Part shown: positions 31,101 to 40,544 of the stretch, in pieces
Position numbering within the stretch: position 1 is the stretch's first letter
Layout of the letters: each line of letters begins with the position of its first letter
Source: Salvia splendens
Lineage: Eukaryota; Streptophyta; Magnoliopsida; Lamiales; Lamiaceae
Reading direction: 5' to 3'
NCBI RefSeq assembly: GCF_004379255.2
Contig: NC_056051.1
Span: 10,207,968 to 10,271,967 of the forward strand
Length of the DNA: 64,000 nucleotides
Translations under genes and position numbers: made by a program
The notes under the pieces: generated by a model
Databases searched by the model: none
Told to the model about the DNA's origin: nothing
What the model saw: the letters and a program-made list of their open reading frames with translations, nothing else

Positions 31101-32350
31101 TCCTTCACAATCAGGCCGGCCTCCCTCAGCATGTTATCGATGGCATCATTAATACACCGATCCTCCATGACGAACAGGATATCCCGAGGTGGAACCTCTC
31201 TAAGCATGGGGAATTCACGGTGGCTTCGACATGGGACACACTTCGAGGACGAAACCCGATCATCCATGGTTTGGGGGACGTTTGGAAGGTAGGCCTCACC
31301 AACTCAATAGCCATCTTTATCTGGAGGCTTCTCTCCAATCGGGTGCCGGTTGACACGAAACTTCAGTGGCGGGAGATTGAGCTAGCCTCTAAGTGCCAAT
31401 GCTGCCCCCACAGACCGAACACTGAGTCACTCCAACACCTCTTCATCCAGGGATATGGAGCTCGCAGAGTATGGAGTGAGTTCGACGGCTGGTTCACAGG
31501 CCCGTTCCCACGCATCCATATCAATGACACAATCCCTACGAGAATCGAAGTGTGGGCGCGAAGGTGCCAACAGCCGAACAAGAAACATCTTAGCCGAGCT
31601 ACTCCATACCTCATCCTTTGGTTTATATGGTCGGAGAGAAACAGGAGCCGCCACCAAGGCACACAGTTTAACCCACAAAACGTGGTATGGCAGGTCCACA
31701 TGTTCATTCGAAATGCTATGTCTAATGGAAGCTTGAAGCCGAAACATTGGAAGGGAGTTAAACTTGGAATCAATATTCCTCAACAAGCGGCGGCAATCAG
31801 GGCGCTACCCCTAGCCATGGCAATCAAATGGAACCCCCCGGATCAGCCGTGGATAAAGCTCAACACGGATGGCTCCTATAATGAAGCGAACGGCAGTACA
31901 GGGGCTGGCGGGATTATTCGAGACCACTCGGGTCAGATGCTCGTCGCCGTCAGCACACCCCTTGAAGCCCACTCGGCGTTAGAAGCGGAGCTGTTGGCCA
32001 TGATTCACGGGCTAAATATAGCCAAGGATTACGGCCTACCAATCTGGATTGAGTCAGATGCAGAGCAAGCAATCAAATTGGTCAATGGGACGGGATGGGG
32101 GCCGGCACTCGCTCGGCAAGCGGTGGCGCAACTAACCATTCTCAAACGCCAACTCAAATTCCGAGCCACCTTCATACACAGGGAGGGGAACAAAGCGGCG
32201 GACTTCCTTGCGAAAATGGGGCTAGTCCAAGACAGTGGCCTACGAATGCACTACAACTCAGCACCGAGAGAACTATTGGACTTGGTTAGATTGGACGAGA
32301 TGGGAGTGTCGCACATCCGAAACCTAGACGGGGACGGGCATCAAAGTTGA
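28184..32350 (+). CDS. LINE ORF2 endonuclease-reverse transcriptase-RNase H (A2), intact
   Basis: 1388 residues. AP-like endonuclease at about 1-225: FWNVRG (Asn), LAIMEP (Glu), WIIGGDFNT at about 130, SDHGP at about 215. RT at about 470-760: SIVLIPKKASPESWTDYRP, SGFVKGRLLND, KIDMAKAYDRVQW (about 574), GLRQGDPISPALF (about 632), AYADDIIIF (about 680). zf-RVT region at about 1000-1095: FTVASTWDTLRGR, CQCCPHRPNTESLQHLF. RNase H at about 1225-1345: LNTDGSYNEANG, ALEAELLAM, WIESDAEQA and HREGNKAADFLAKMG supply the Asp/Glu/Asp/Asp residues. It would nick target DNA, prime on it, copy LINE RNA and could digest the hybrid. It is the only unbroken ORF2 in the window. Confidence 0.95.
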   Translation: MSYNLMFWNVRGIANAPTQNVLKRLIGCHNVLFLAIMEPLTQPDPDRFSKALGLSFIGSNTNEKIWMFAEEGSTFDIEVDSEQILHGYLKSHRLARPVAISAVYAKCTRAERHHLWDKMREIAGPLEGTPWIIGGDFNTMLSHQDRVGSDTNRQAEMVDFAEATEDCRLLDPGFDGAAFTWAKNGLFERLDRVLVSEDWTKTFEATRVTNLPRIASDHGPILVRCTKMNTSAGAKAFRFQNMWIRHEGFMAVVQKAWEEPTGAGGILNIQIKQARVKKALKEWNKEVFGNIHANLKEKEEEIALAQSCFEARPTPDHRTAINKHIAEYILLLRMEEDFWRQKAALRWLAEGDKNTRFYQSWVKQKRVRLRIHSIRVNGQELTEEAEIKKSAVEFFQQLLAPNNPTLEDPDLDLIQQVHSAEQFADIADAPSADEVRSATFCISGDSAPGPDGFSATFYQACWPIVGPEVVEAIRQFFRGAFLPRSITATSIVLIPKKASPESWTDYRPISLCNVLNKIITKVLTSRLSPFLPQVISPNQSGFVKGRLLNDNALLAQEMFHELARCSPAPNVAVKIDMAKAYDRVQWPFLFKVLRRMGFPDSWISLMERCIGCCWFSVLVNGAPSGFFRSTRGLRQGDPISPALFVIAADYLSRALDKLILGQKDMTFKASRRCMEISHLAYADDIIIFTQAAANPMRRLRACLEKYERVSGQQVSLAKSNFYIAEAHEHWANSIQAEGGFSRGAFPFLYLGVPIYRGAKRTDMFLFLREKIARRISGWAHRHLSFGGRLTLIKSTLEAIPLHIFQAVEPTAGTLKQLDQQMARFFWGSTNEKKRTHWIGWEQMCRPTDEGGLGIRKTMEVLHAFNIKLWWRFREQNSLWARYMMAKYCSNSTPLTLRLPSRSSPTWRRLSRAWPLAQPHMRWLVGQGDIYFWDDIWLGNSPLRELSLDDRGRPTTRVSEFITNGGWDVPKLQLLHNQAGLPQHVIDGIINTPILHDEQDIPRWNLSKHGEFTVASTWDTLRGRNPIIHGLGDVWKVGLTNSIAIFIWRLLSNRVPVDTKLQWREIELASKCQCCPHRPNTESLQHLFIQGYGARRVWSEFDGWFTGPFPRIHINDTIPTRIEVWARRCQQPNKKHLSRATPYLILWFIWSERNRSRHQGTQFNPQNVVWQVHMFIRNAMSNGSLKPKHWKGVKLGINIPQQAAAIRALPLAMAIKWNPPDQPWIKLNTDGSYNEANGSTGAGGIIRDHSGQMLVAVSTPLEAHSALEAELLAMIHGLNIAKDYGLPIWIESDAEQAIKLVNGTGWGPALARQAVAQLTILKRQLKFRATFIHREGNKAADFLAKMGLVQDSGLRMHYNSAPRELLDLVRLDEMGVSHIRNLDGDGHQS

Positions 32351-32564
32351 TCATGAGACGATGGGAGACAATAGTGACTAGCTTTGTGGTTAATTGTATT
32401 TTGGAAAGGAGTATGATGAGGTCCGAACCTTGTGGGATCGGACCGCATACTACTCTTGATTTTGTTACGGCACACCACTTTTGGGTGTGGCCACGCCTTG
32501 TAATTATCTCTTGTGGAAATATAGGGATGAGGGACCCACGAACCCTCCACCGTAGAGGTGTTTG

Positions 32565-32606
<42 letters not shown>
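32351..32606 (+). other. A2 3'UTR with two hairpins and poly(A)
   Basis: The long hairpin is at 32411-32450 (GTATG/CATAC and GGTCCGA/TCGGACC). The terminal stem-loop is at 32548-32560 (CACC gtaga GGTG), followed by tttgatt and about 40 A from 32568. The terminal structure is the likely site where ORF2 protein starts copying, by analogy with other LINEs. Confidence 0.75.
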
Positions 32607-32608
<2 letters not shown>

Positions 32609-32623
32609 GGAAGACTGTAGGCT
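32607..32623 (+). repeat. Target-site duplication of LINE A2, right copy
   Basis: acggaagactgtaggct, matching 24850-24866. LINE C ORF2 resumes with gcttgatcctgg. Confidence 0.94.
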
Positions 32624-35600
32624 GCTTGATCCTGGTTTTGATGGAGCGGCATTCACTTGGGCCAAGAATGGCCTCTTTGAAAGGTTGGATAGAGTGCTTG
32701 TCAGTGAGGATTGGACTAAGACCTTCGAGGCTACTCGGGTTACGAATCTCCCCCGGGTTGCCTCGGACCATGGACCAATTCTTGTCAGGTGCACGAAGAT
32801 GAACACATCCGCTGGAGCCAAGGCATTCAGGTTCCAGAACATGTGGATCCGACATGAAGGATTCATGGCCGTAGTGCAAAAAGCATGGGAGGAACCCACG
32901 GGGGCGGGTGGAATCCTAAACATTCAAATCAAGCAGGCCAGAGTTAAAAAGGCCTTTAAGGAGTGGAACAAAGAGGTCTTTGGGAACATCCATGCTAATC
33001 TAAAGGAAAAGGAGGAAGAAATTGCTCTGGCCCAATCTAGTTTCGAGGCAAGGCCGACTCCGGAGCACAGGACAGCGATCAACAAACACATTGCCGAGTA
33101 CATCCTTTTGCTGAGAATGGAAGAAGATTTTTGGCGACAGAAGGCAGCTTTGAGGTGGCTTGCCGAGGGAGACAAAAATACCCGGTTCTATCAAAGCTGG
33201 GTGAAACAAAAGAGGGTCCGTCTCCGCATCCATTCAATTCGTGTCAATGGGCAGGAGCTCACCGAGGAAGCCGAGATTAAAAAGTCCGCAGTGGAGTTCT
33301 TCCAACAACTCCTTGCCCCCAACAATCCGACACTTGAAGATCCAGACCTCGACCTAATCCAGCAGGTCCACTCAGCCGAGCAGTTCGTTGACATCGCAGA
33401 TGCTCCAAGTGCGGACGAGGTCAGGAGTGCCGCCTTTTGCATTTCCGGAGATAGTGCACCCGGACCTGATGGCTTCTCGGCCACCTTCTATCAAGCCTGC
33501 TGGTCCATTGTGGGGCCGGAGGTAGTGGAAGCAATCAGACAGTTCTTCAGAGGGGCCTTCCTGCCAAGGAGCATCACGGCCACAAGCATTGTCCTTATCC
33601 CAAAGAAGGCATCGCCGGAGTCATGGACCGACTACCGACCCATCAGTCTCTGCAATGTTTTAAACAAGATCATTACCAAGGTACTCACCTCTCGACTCTC
33701 TCCTTTCCTCCCACAGGTCATCTCCCCAAACCAAAGTGGTTTTGTCAAAGGTCGGCTCCTTAACGACAACGCACTTCTGGCTCAAGAAATGTTCCATGAG
33801 CTTGCTAGATGCTCCCCAGCGCCTAATGTGGCAGTAAAGATTGACATGGCTAAAGCCTATGATAGGGTCCAATGGCCCTTCCTCTTCAAAGTTCTACGCC
33901 GTATGGGATTCCCGGATTCATGGATTTCACTTATGGAGAGGTGTATTGGGTATTGCTGGTTCTCGGTCCTTGTTAACGGGGCACCCGCGGGCTTCTTTAG
34001 ATCAACTCGTGGACTTCGGCAAGGAGATCCGATCTCCCCCGCTCTGTTCGTGCTCGCTGCGGAATACCTGTCCCGAGCATTAGATAAGCTCATCCTCGGC
34101 CAAAAGGACATGACGTACAAAGCCTCCCGGAGATGCATGGAGATCAGCCATCTAGCCTATGCGGACGACATTATCATCTTCACCCAAGCGGCGGCAAATC
34201 CTATGCGCCGGCTAAGAGCTTGTCTTGAAAAGTATGAAAGAGTCTCCGGCCAACAAGTCAGCCTTGCTAAGAGTAATTTCTATATTGCCGAGGCCCATGA
34301 GCATTGGGCAAACTCGATCCAGGCGGAAGGGGGCTTCACTAGAGGGGTTTTCCCCTTCCTCTACCTCGGAGTACCTATCTATCGTGGTGTCAAACGCACG
34401 GACATGTTCCTCTTTCTACGAGAAAAGATTGCAAGAAGGATCTCAGGATGGGCACACCGTCACCTATCCTTTGGAGGAAGGCTTACGTTGATTAAGAGCA
34501 CCCTGGAAGCGATCCCCTTACACATCTTCCAAGCCGTCGAGCCCACGGCCGGTACCCTTAAGCAACTTGATCAACAAATGGCCCGATTCTTTTGGGGGTC
34601 TACGAATGAGAAGAAGCGGACCCATTGGATTGGCTGGGAACAAATGTGTCGGCCCACTGATGAAGGAGGCCTTGGGATCCGGAAAACTATGGAGGTCCTC
34701 CGCGCCTTCAATATCAAACTTTGGTGGCGCTTTCGGGAGCAAAACTCCCTTTGGGCAAGATACATGATGGCAAAATATTGCACCAACTCCACACCGCTCA
34801 CCTTGAGACTGCCGAGCAGGAGTAGCCCTACGTGGAGAAGGCTCTCAAGAGCATGGCCCCTCGCACAACCGCACATGAGATGGCTAGTGGGACAAGGGGA
34901 CATCTACTTCTGGGATGACATTTGGCTTGGCAATAGCCCTCTGAGGGAATTTAGTCTTGATGATAGGGGAAGACCAACCACCCGGGTTTCGGAGTTCATT
35001 ACTAATGGGGGTTGGGATGTGCCCAAGCTTCAGCTTCTTCACAATCAGGCCGGCCTCCCTCAGCATGTTATCGATGGCATCATTAATACACCGATCCTCC
35101 ATGATGAACTAGATATCCTGAGGTGGAACCTCTCTAAACATGGGGAATTCACGGTGGCTTCGACATGGGACACACTTCGAGGGCGAAACCCGATCATCCA
35201 AGGTTTGGGGGACGTTTGGAAGGCAGGCCTCACCAACTCAATAGCCATCTTTATCTGGAGGCTTCTCTCCAATCGGGTGCCGGTTGACACGAAGCTTCAG
35301 TGGCGGGAGATTGAGCTAGCCTCTAAGTGCCAATGCTGCCCCCACCGACCGAATACCGAGTCCCTCCAACACCTCTTCATCCAGGGACATGGAGCTCGCA
35401 GAGTATGGAGTGAGTTTGACGGTTGGTTCACAGGCCCGTTCCCCCGCATCCATATCAATGATACAATCCCTACGAGAATCGAAGTGTGGGCGCGAAGGTA
35501 CCAACAGCCGAACAAGAAACATCTTAGCCGAGCCACTCCATACCTCATTCTGTGGTTTATCTGGTCGGAGAGAAACAGGAGTCGCCACCAAGGCACACAG

Positions 35601-36275
35601 TTTAAACCACAAAACGTGGTATGGCAGGTCCACATGTTCATTCGGAATGCTATGTCCAATGGAAGCTTGAAGCCGAAACATTGGAAGGGAGTTAAACTTG
35701 GAATCAACATTCCTCAAGCGGCGGCAATCAGGGCGCTACCCCTAGCCATGGCAATCAAATGGAACCCCCCGGACCAGCCGTGGATAAAGCTCAACACCGA
35801 TGGCTCCTACAATGAAGCGAACGGTAGAACAGGGGCTGGAGGGATTATTCGAGACCACTTGGGTAAGATGCTCGTCGCCTTCAGCACACCCCTAGAAGCA
35901 CACTCGGCGTTAGAGGCGGAGCTGTTGGCCATGCTCCACGGGCTAAATATAGCCAAAGAACTCGCCCTACCAATCTGGATTGAGTCCGATGCAGAGCAAG
36001 CAATCAAATTGGTCAATGGGACAGGATGGGGCCCGGCACTCGCCCGGCAAGCGGTGGCGCAACTAACCCTTCATAAACGCCAACTCAAATTCCGAGCCAC
36101 CTTCATACACAGGGAGGGGAACAAAGCGGCGGATTTCCTTGCGAAAATGGGGCTAGTCCAAGACAGTGGTCTACGAATGCACTACAACTCAGCACCGAGA
36201 GAACTGTTGGACTTGGTTAGATTGGACGAGATGGGAGTGTCGCACATCCGATACCTTGACGGGAACGGGCATTAA
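32624..36275 (+). pseudogene. LINE C ORF2, second part (endonuclease C-terminus, RT, RNase H)
   Basis: Continues the ORF2 split by A2 at EDCRL|LDPGFDG and stays open to the TAA at 36273-36275, about 1216 codons. All later blocks are present: SDHGPILVRC, the RT motifs through AYADDIIIFTQ, FWDDIWLGNSPLREF, the zf-RVT motif CQCCPHRPNTESLQHL and the RNase H motifs LNTDGSYNEANGRTGAGG, ALEAELLAMLHGL, IESDAEQA, HREGNKAADFLAKMG. Apart from the one-base loss at about 24428 and the A2 insertion, the ORF would be intact, so C was itself fairly young when A2 landed. Confidence 0.9.
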
Positions 36276-36494
36276 AGTTGATAATGAGACGATGGGAGAC
36301 AATAGTGACTAGCTTTTTGGTTAATTGTATTTTGGAAAAGAGTATGATGAGGTCCGAACCTTGTGGGATTGGACCGCATACTACTCTTGATTTGTTACGG
36401 CACACCACTTTTGGGTGTGGCCACGCCTTGTAATTACCGCCTTTGGAAATATAGGGATGAGGGACCCACGAACCCTCCACCGTAGAGGTGTTTG

Positions 36495-36530
<36 letters not shown>
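36276..36530 (+). other. LINE C 3'UTR and poly(A)
   Basis: Hairpin at 36342-36381. Relative to A2 one base differs (GGTCCGA against TTGGACC), leaving a G-T wobble pair. The terminal CACC/GGTG stem precedes tttgat and an A run of about 35 (from 36497). Confidence 0.75.
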
Positions 36531-36534
<4 letters not shown>

Positions 36535-37321
36535 CCAACAACTCCACGACCAGGCTGGACTACCACAGCAGGTAATATCTCAGATTCTCGATACTCCGGT
36601 CATTGCAGGGGAGCCGGACACCCCGAGGTGGTCCCTTTCTAGACTCGGAGAGTTCTCGTTAGCAACAACTTGGGACACCATTCGTACACATTGGCCAAGG
36701 ATTCAGGGGCTCGAGGACATTTGGAAGGCCGGCCTAACCAACTCTATTGCAATCTTTAACTGGAGCCTCTTGTCGAACCGCATCCCGGTCGATACCAAAC
36801 TCCAATGGAGGAGGATTGATCTGGCCTCAAAATGCCAATGCTGCCCCAGGAGCCCGAACATCGAATTCCTACAGCACCTCTTCATTCAAGGCCGGGGAGC
36901 AACCAGTGTGTGGCGGGAGTTCGACGGGTGGTTCGGGGGTTCAGCCCCTCTCCTTCGGATAAATGACACCATTCCGGATAGGCTCGAGGTCTGGTCGCAA
37001 CGGATGCAACAAGAAGATAGGAAGCACCTCCGCCGAGTCATGCCGTTCCTCATCCTGTGGTTCATCTGGGCGGAACGAAACAGAAGCCGGCATGAGCTTG
37101 TCCAATTCAAACCGTACAACGTGGTGTGGCAAGTCCATGCGCGCTTCCTTTATTCCCCGGGAGGGGAACCAAGCGGCAGATATGCTTGCAAAGATGGGCC
37201 TTGACCATCAAAGTTTCCTCCGGTTCTCCGCCCAAACAGCCCCAAGACCCCTTAAGGACATCATTCGAATGGAAGAAATGGGAATACCCAATATCCGAGT
37301 CAGGTGCGAAGACCATGACTA
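36531..37321 (+). pseudogene. LINE D ORF2, zf-RVT region and RNase H remnant
   Basis: Resumes D after the nested insertion: QLHDQAGLPQQVISQILD, RWSLSRLGEFSLATTWDTIR, CQCCPRSPNIEFLQHLFIQG, FLILWFIWAERNRSRHE, then VWQVHA. At about 37137 the sequence jumps to FIPREGNQAADMLAKMG in another frame and ends with NIRVRCEDHD and a stop. Compared with A2, about 190 codons holding the RNase H residues TDGS, Glu and Asp are missing. Only the last Asp-containing motif remains. Confidence 0.82.
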
Positions 37322-37582
37322 GTACAGGTGCCGCGGAAGGAAGGACTGATCTTGAGATCATTGGACTCTGGAGAGTACGATGGGGTCGGGCCAACCTGGG
37401 CATGTCCCCGTCCTACTCTTATAGTGTATTTGTTCTTGTGGTTTTTGTAAATGTTTTTGGTTCCCTAGACATAGTCGGATTAGCCTTCTTGTACTCCCCC
37501 GATTGTAACAAATTTTGTCAGGCAATATAGGGATAAGGTACCCACGAACCCTCCACCGTGAAGGTGTTTGATTAAAAAAAAA
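37322..37582 (+). other. LINE D 3'UTR and poly(A)
   Basis: About 250 non-coding bases, then the terminal stem-loop 37554-37566 (CACC gtgaa GGTG), tttgatt and nine A (37574-37582). The next bases, cgtacttgtt, belong to minus-strand LINE G. No duplicate of them is found at D's other end (14419). Confidence 0.7.
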
Positions 37583-39888
37583 CGTACTTGTTACACCGTC
37601 TCCCGTCCAGAGATGTCTATTATGATTTCCTCGGGGGGCGGCCTTGTAATATCTATCTCGATGCAAATGCGCACGAAGGATAGCCTTGATTTGTTGGCCG
37701 TTGCACGGTCAATTTGGATTGGGTTGCCAAGAAGCTTGCCGATGGCAAATAAGGCCGATTGGTCAAAGAGGTGGATTGGGAGACCAATTAAGTTGCACCA
37801 AATTGCTGCGATCGGAGATTCGCAAAAAGCATCAAATTCCGGGGACCATTTGAAAACCCTCATAGGATGTCGATCCACGAACCACACGGGAGTGCCCTTC
37901 GGACCACCGAGAAGACGTGCGTAATCCGCAAGGTCCTCACATTGAATTAAGATATGTTTCGCATTAATATACTTCCAAGTAAAGCCACAATTAAATTTGA
38001 TGTTATCAAGGGCCTTTTGGATTTGGTGCCCCGTTGGGATGGAGTGAGAAAACTTACCCAATTGCATGTCCGATGCTCTTGACCAGCTTTTGTGTCTCCG
38101 CGCCGGAGAAAGTATATGGCCGGAATGCCATTTGAAGCCGAAGTAAAACCAATGTTGGCTATCTTCTCCGGCTCGAATGCTTCCGGTCCGTTGGGGTTGG
38201 GGTTGCCTTTAAGCATGTTGGCCATCGTTATCGGTTTCCCGGCATGGCCCGGGGGAATCTCGGTATTCTTGGGCTGGCTAGCGAAGGAAGGGTCCGAGCT
38301 AGTGCCATCCCCCGAGCCGGAGTGGAGATGGTTCGGCCCCATCGTGTCCGGCGGCTTGCCATTGATGCTCGGCTCCGACTCATTTCTTCTATTACCATCG
38401 AGATGATCGCATCCATGCTCGACTCCAACTCCCCCATTCCTAGGGGGTGGGGCGACTTTGCTTGCGCCCCTTGGTACACACAACTACACCACTTTGGTCT
38501 CGTCATGGCCAAGTCCCCCTTCCGATTCGGCGCTCCACTTTCAAAAGTGTCCCGAATTTTGAGTATTCTTCCTTTCTCAAGGGGGGGAAACTCCTCAAGT
38601 GAGGCGGTAAAGTTCGTCGAGGGTGAGGGCCTCGGTGGCTCGAGTCTCGGCACCCGGCTGGCGCGCGCCTCGTAGAGCTTACTTTTGGTCTCCGGTGGTC
38701 CGGCAATGAGGAGGGGTTGGGCTGCCATTGTGTCGAGAGTCTCCGCCGAGTCCAAAGTGGCGAGGTGGATGAGTTCATGGGTTTGTGGCTGCATTGGAGC
38801 CTCAACGGCTAGCAAATCACGTGAGCCCCCATTGTGGTAAGCCACCAAAATACTTTCAAAAGGTGATTTTGTTCCTAACTCCATATCGGGCAAGTTGACT
38901 ACACCTTCTACCAAGGTGTTCTTTGCAGCACATGTGACACCTTTATTAGGATGGTAAGGGACAACGAAGCTTTTCAAAGGTGATTTAGTTCCTTTATCCA
39001 TATTTGGCAAGTTGATTACACCAACCATCTTGGAGAGTTGTGCATCACGTGGTCCAACAAGATGCGGTGGGGAAGCGTGAGCGGCTGGCTCGTCACTTGC
39101 TCCGACGATCGATCGGCCGACGCCGGAGAGGCCGGAGGACGGAATCTCGCCGGCATTGTCGCTAGAATCTAGAACAATGGCGATTCTCTCATCCCCTTCA
39201 TCATAGGTGACGGTAGCGACCTCATTCTCGGGTGGAGCCACCTTCGTGTCGCGGCCGGGACTCGCCGGAAAATGGTAGTTTTGCATTTTAGGCTTCCGGC
39301 CGGTGAGCTACCTTCGGCCCCGAAGTCAATCTTCTTCCGGAGTTGCTTGTCTACCGGCATAGGTGAGAGTACAAACCTTTTCCGACCATCGACTTTGGTG
39401 AAAGGGGCTGGGGTGCTTTTCCTCTCTTTCACATTCGTATTCAAGGTTTTCCTCGCTATTTTCTTGGAGGGAAGGTTTGTGGAGTAATCCTCTTCCGATG
39501 TGAACGTCATTTGCTGGACCGAGGGAGGGTCCTCGGCCTCCCGGAGAACCATTTGCTGGTCCGAGATGGTGCGGGGTTCCTCGGACCCCGGTGGAGGGTC
39601 CGGCGGGTGTTCCGGCATGGCTGATGGAGAGTCAAGATACCAGCCGCACCGGGGAGTTGTACGGAGGTTGGTGAGGTGTGGCTCGGGAGGCGGAGTGTTG
39701 AGAGCGGTGGAGGCAACGGGATGATGTGGTGGAAGACCGAGAAATTCAATCGGAGTGAGGAGTGGTGAAGGGGTGGTTCGAGATGGGCATCAACGTCGGC
39801 TGGTGGTGCGGAGTGAGGTGTTGGGTGGCGGGGTAGCAATTCCGACGGGACAATTAGTAGAGAGAAGGGAGAGTTTCTCTCACTTTTT
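37583..39888 (-). mobile_element. LINE G, 5' portion
   Basis: A minus-strand leader (39888 to about 39619) with the gagagaaactctcccttctctct motif, then ORF1 to just before the knuckle, where D's poly(A) begins. It was inserted in gypsy integrase coding sequence (39889). The same subfamily as H. Its 3' half is missing: the other side of D carries no G sequence, so a deletion or exchange accompanied or followed the D insertion. Confidence 0.75.
37584..39618 (-). pseudogene. LINE G ORF1 (truncated, frameshifted)
   Basis: ATG at 39618 ([20 protein letters not shown]). The frame shifts near 39280 after DFGAEGSSPAGSLKCK, again near 38440 (FPPLEKGRILKIRDTFESG lies in the second frame) and near 38070. 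The DUF4283-like block (FSHSIPTGHQIQKALDNIKF, WKYINAKHILIQCEDLADYA, RHPMRVFKWSPEFD, IWCNLIGLPIHLFDQ) is open at 38067-37591. There a CAA has become TAA right after SGRETV. The zinc knuckle is cut off by the D junction. Confidence 0.82.
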
Positions 39889-40544
39889 CCTCGTACTCTA
39901 TCTCTACCTCTTTTTGTTCTTGGCAAACCAACGACAAAGTCCATTGAAATATCCTCCCAAGGTGCACTAGGAATTGGTAACGGTTTGTACAAACCATGTG
40001 GGTGTGATTTAGACTTGGCTTGCATGCAAGTTATGCATATTTTACAAATTCTTTTAACATCCACGCGCATTTTAGGCCAAAAGAAATGTTCATGCAAAAC
40101 ATCCATTGTCTTATGGACTCCAAAATGCCCCATTAAACCACCACCATCCATTCACGCATAGAACCTTTAGGAATGCACAGTTTATTTTCTCTAAACAAAT
40201 AGCCATCATGCCTATAGAACTTGTCAAATGCAGCATGCTCACAAGCTAAATAGATAGAAGAAAAGTCCGGGTCATTATCATACATTTCCTTAATCAACTC
40301 AAAACCAAGCAACTTAGAACTCAAAGTAGTGATCAAAAGGTACCTCCGAGACAATGCATCAGCTACAATGTTTTCTTTTCCCTTTTTGTATTTGATTACA
40401 TAGGGAAATGATTCAATGAATTCCACCCACTTAACATGTCTCTTACTAAGCTTACCTTGACCTTTCAAGTACTTGAGAGATTCATGATCCGTATGAATTA
40501 CAAACTATCTAGGACACAAGTAATGCTGCCATGCCTCCCAATAT
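39889..40544 (-). pseudogene. Ty3/gypsy pol: RNase H C-terminus and integrase zinc domain
   Basis: Minus strand: [20 protein letters not shown] and [20 protein letters not shown], then VADALSRR (RNase H end), and the integrase HHCC domain [20 protein letters not shown] with [13 protein letters not shown], then [19 protein letters not shown]. An in-frame TAG precedes FVIHTDHE at about 40504. The integrase core is cut off by LINE G at about 39889. LINE B2 lies on the other side. Confidence 0.85.

Larger units (their letters stand above)
24867..32606 (+). mobile_element. LINE A2, full length with both ORFs intact
   Basis: Filler of about 14 bases (atccccaactctac), the 5' motif, a leader, ORF1 (25128-28181), ORF2 (28184-32350), a 217-base 3'UTR and about 40 A, inside a perfect 17-bp direct repeat. 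No stop or frameshift is visible in either ORF, and the known catalytic motifs are present. Near-identity to A1, a long pure A tail and perfect target repeats all point to a very recent insertion. It is the best candidate in the window for a mobilisation-competent element. Confidence 0.96.
20981..36530 (+). mobile_element. LINE C, near full length, interrupted by LINE A2
   Basis: Its own sequence is 20981-24866 and 32624-36530, with A2 in between. Order: filler and leader, ORF1, ORF2, 3'UTR, A tail (36497 to about 36531). C lacks the AGAGAGA...CTCTCT 5' motif and starts instead with the ctctcaaaaataactcc leader shared with E. After its tail, host element D resumes with agctccaacaac. The only candidate target duplication is agctc (18280-18284 and 36531-36535), much shorter than the 12-17 bp of the other insertions. 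K at the right edge is a close relative. Confidence 0.85.
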
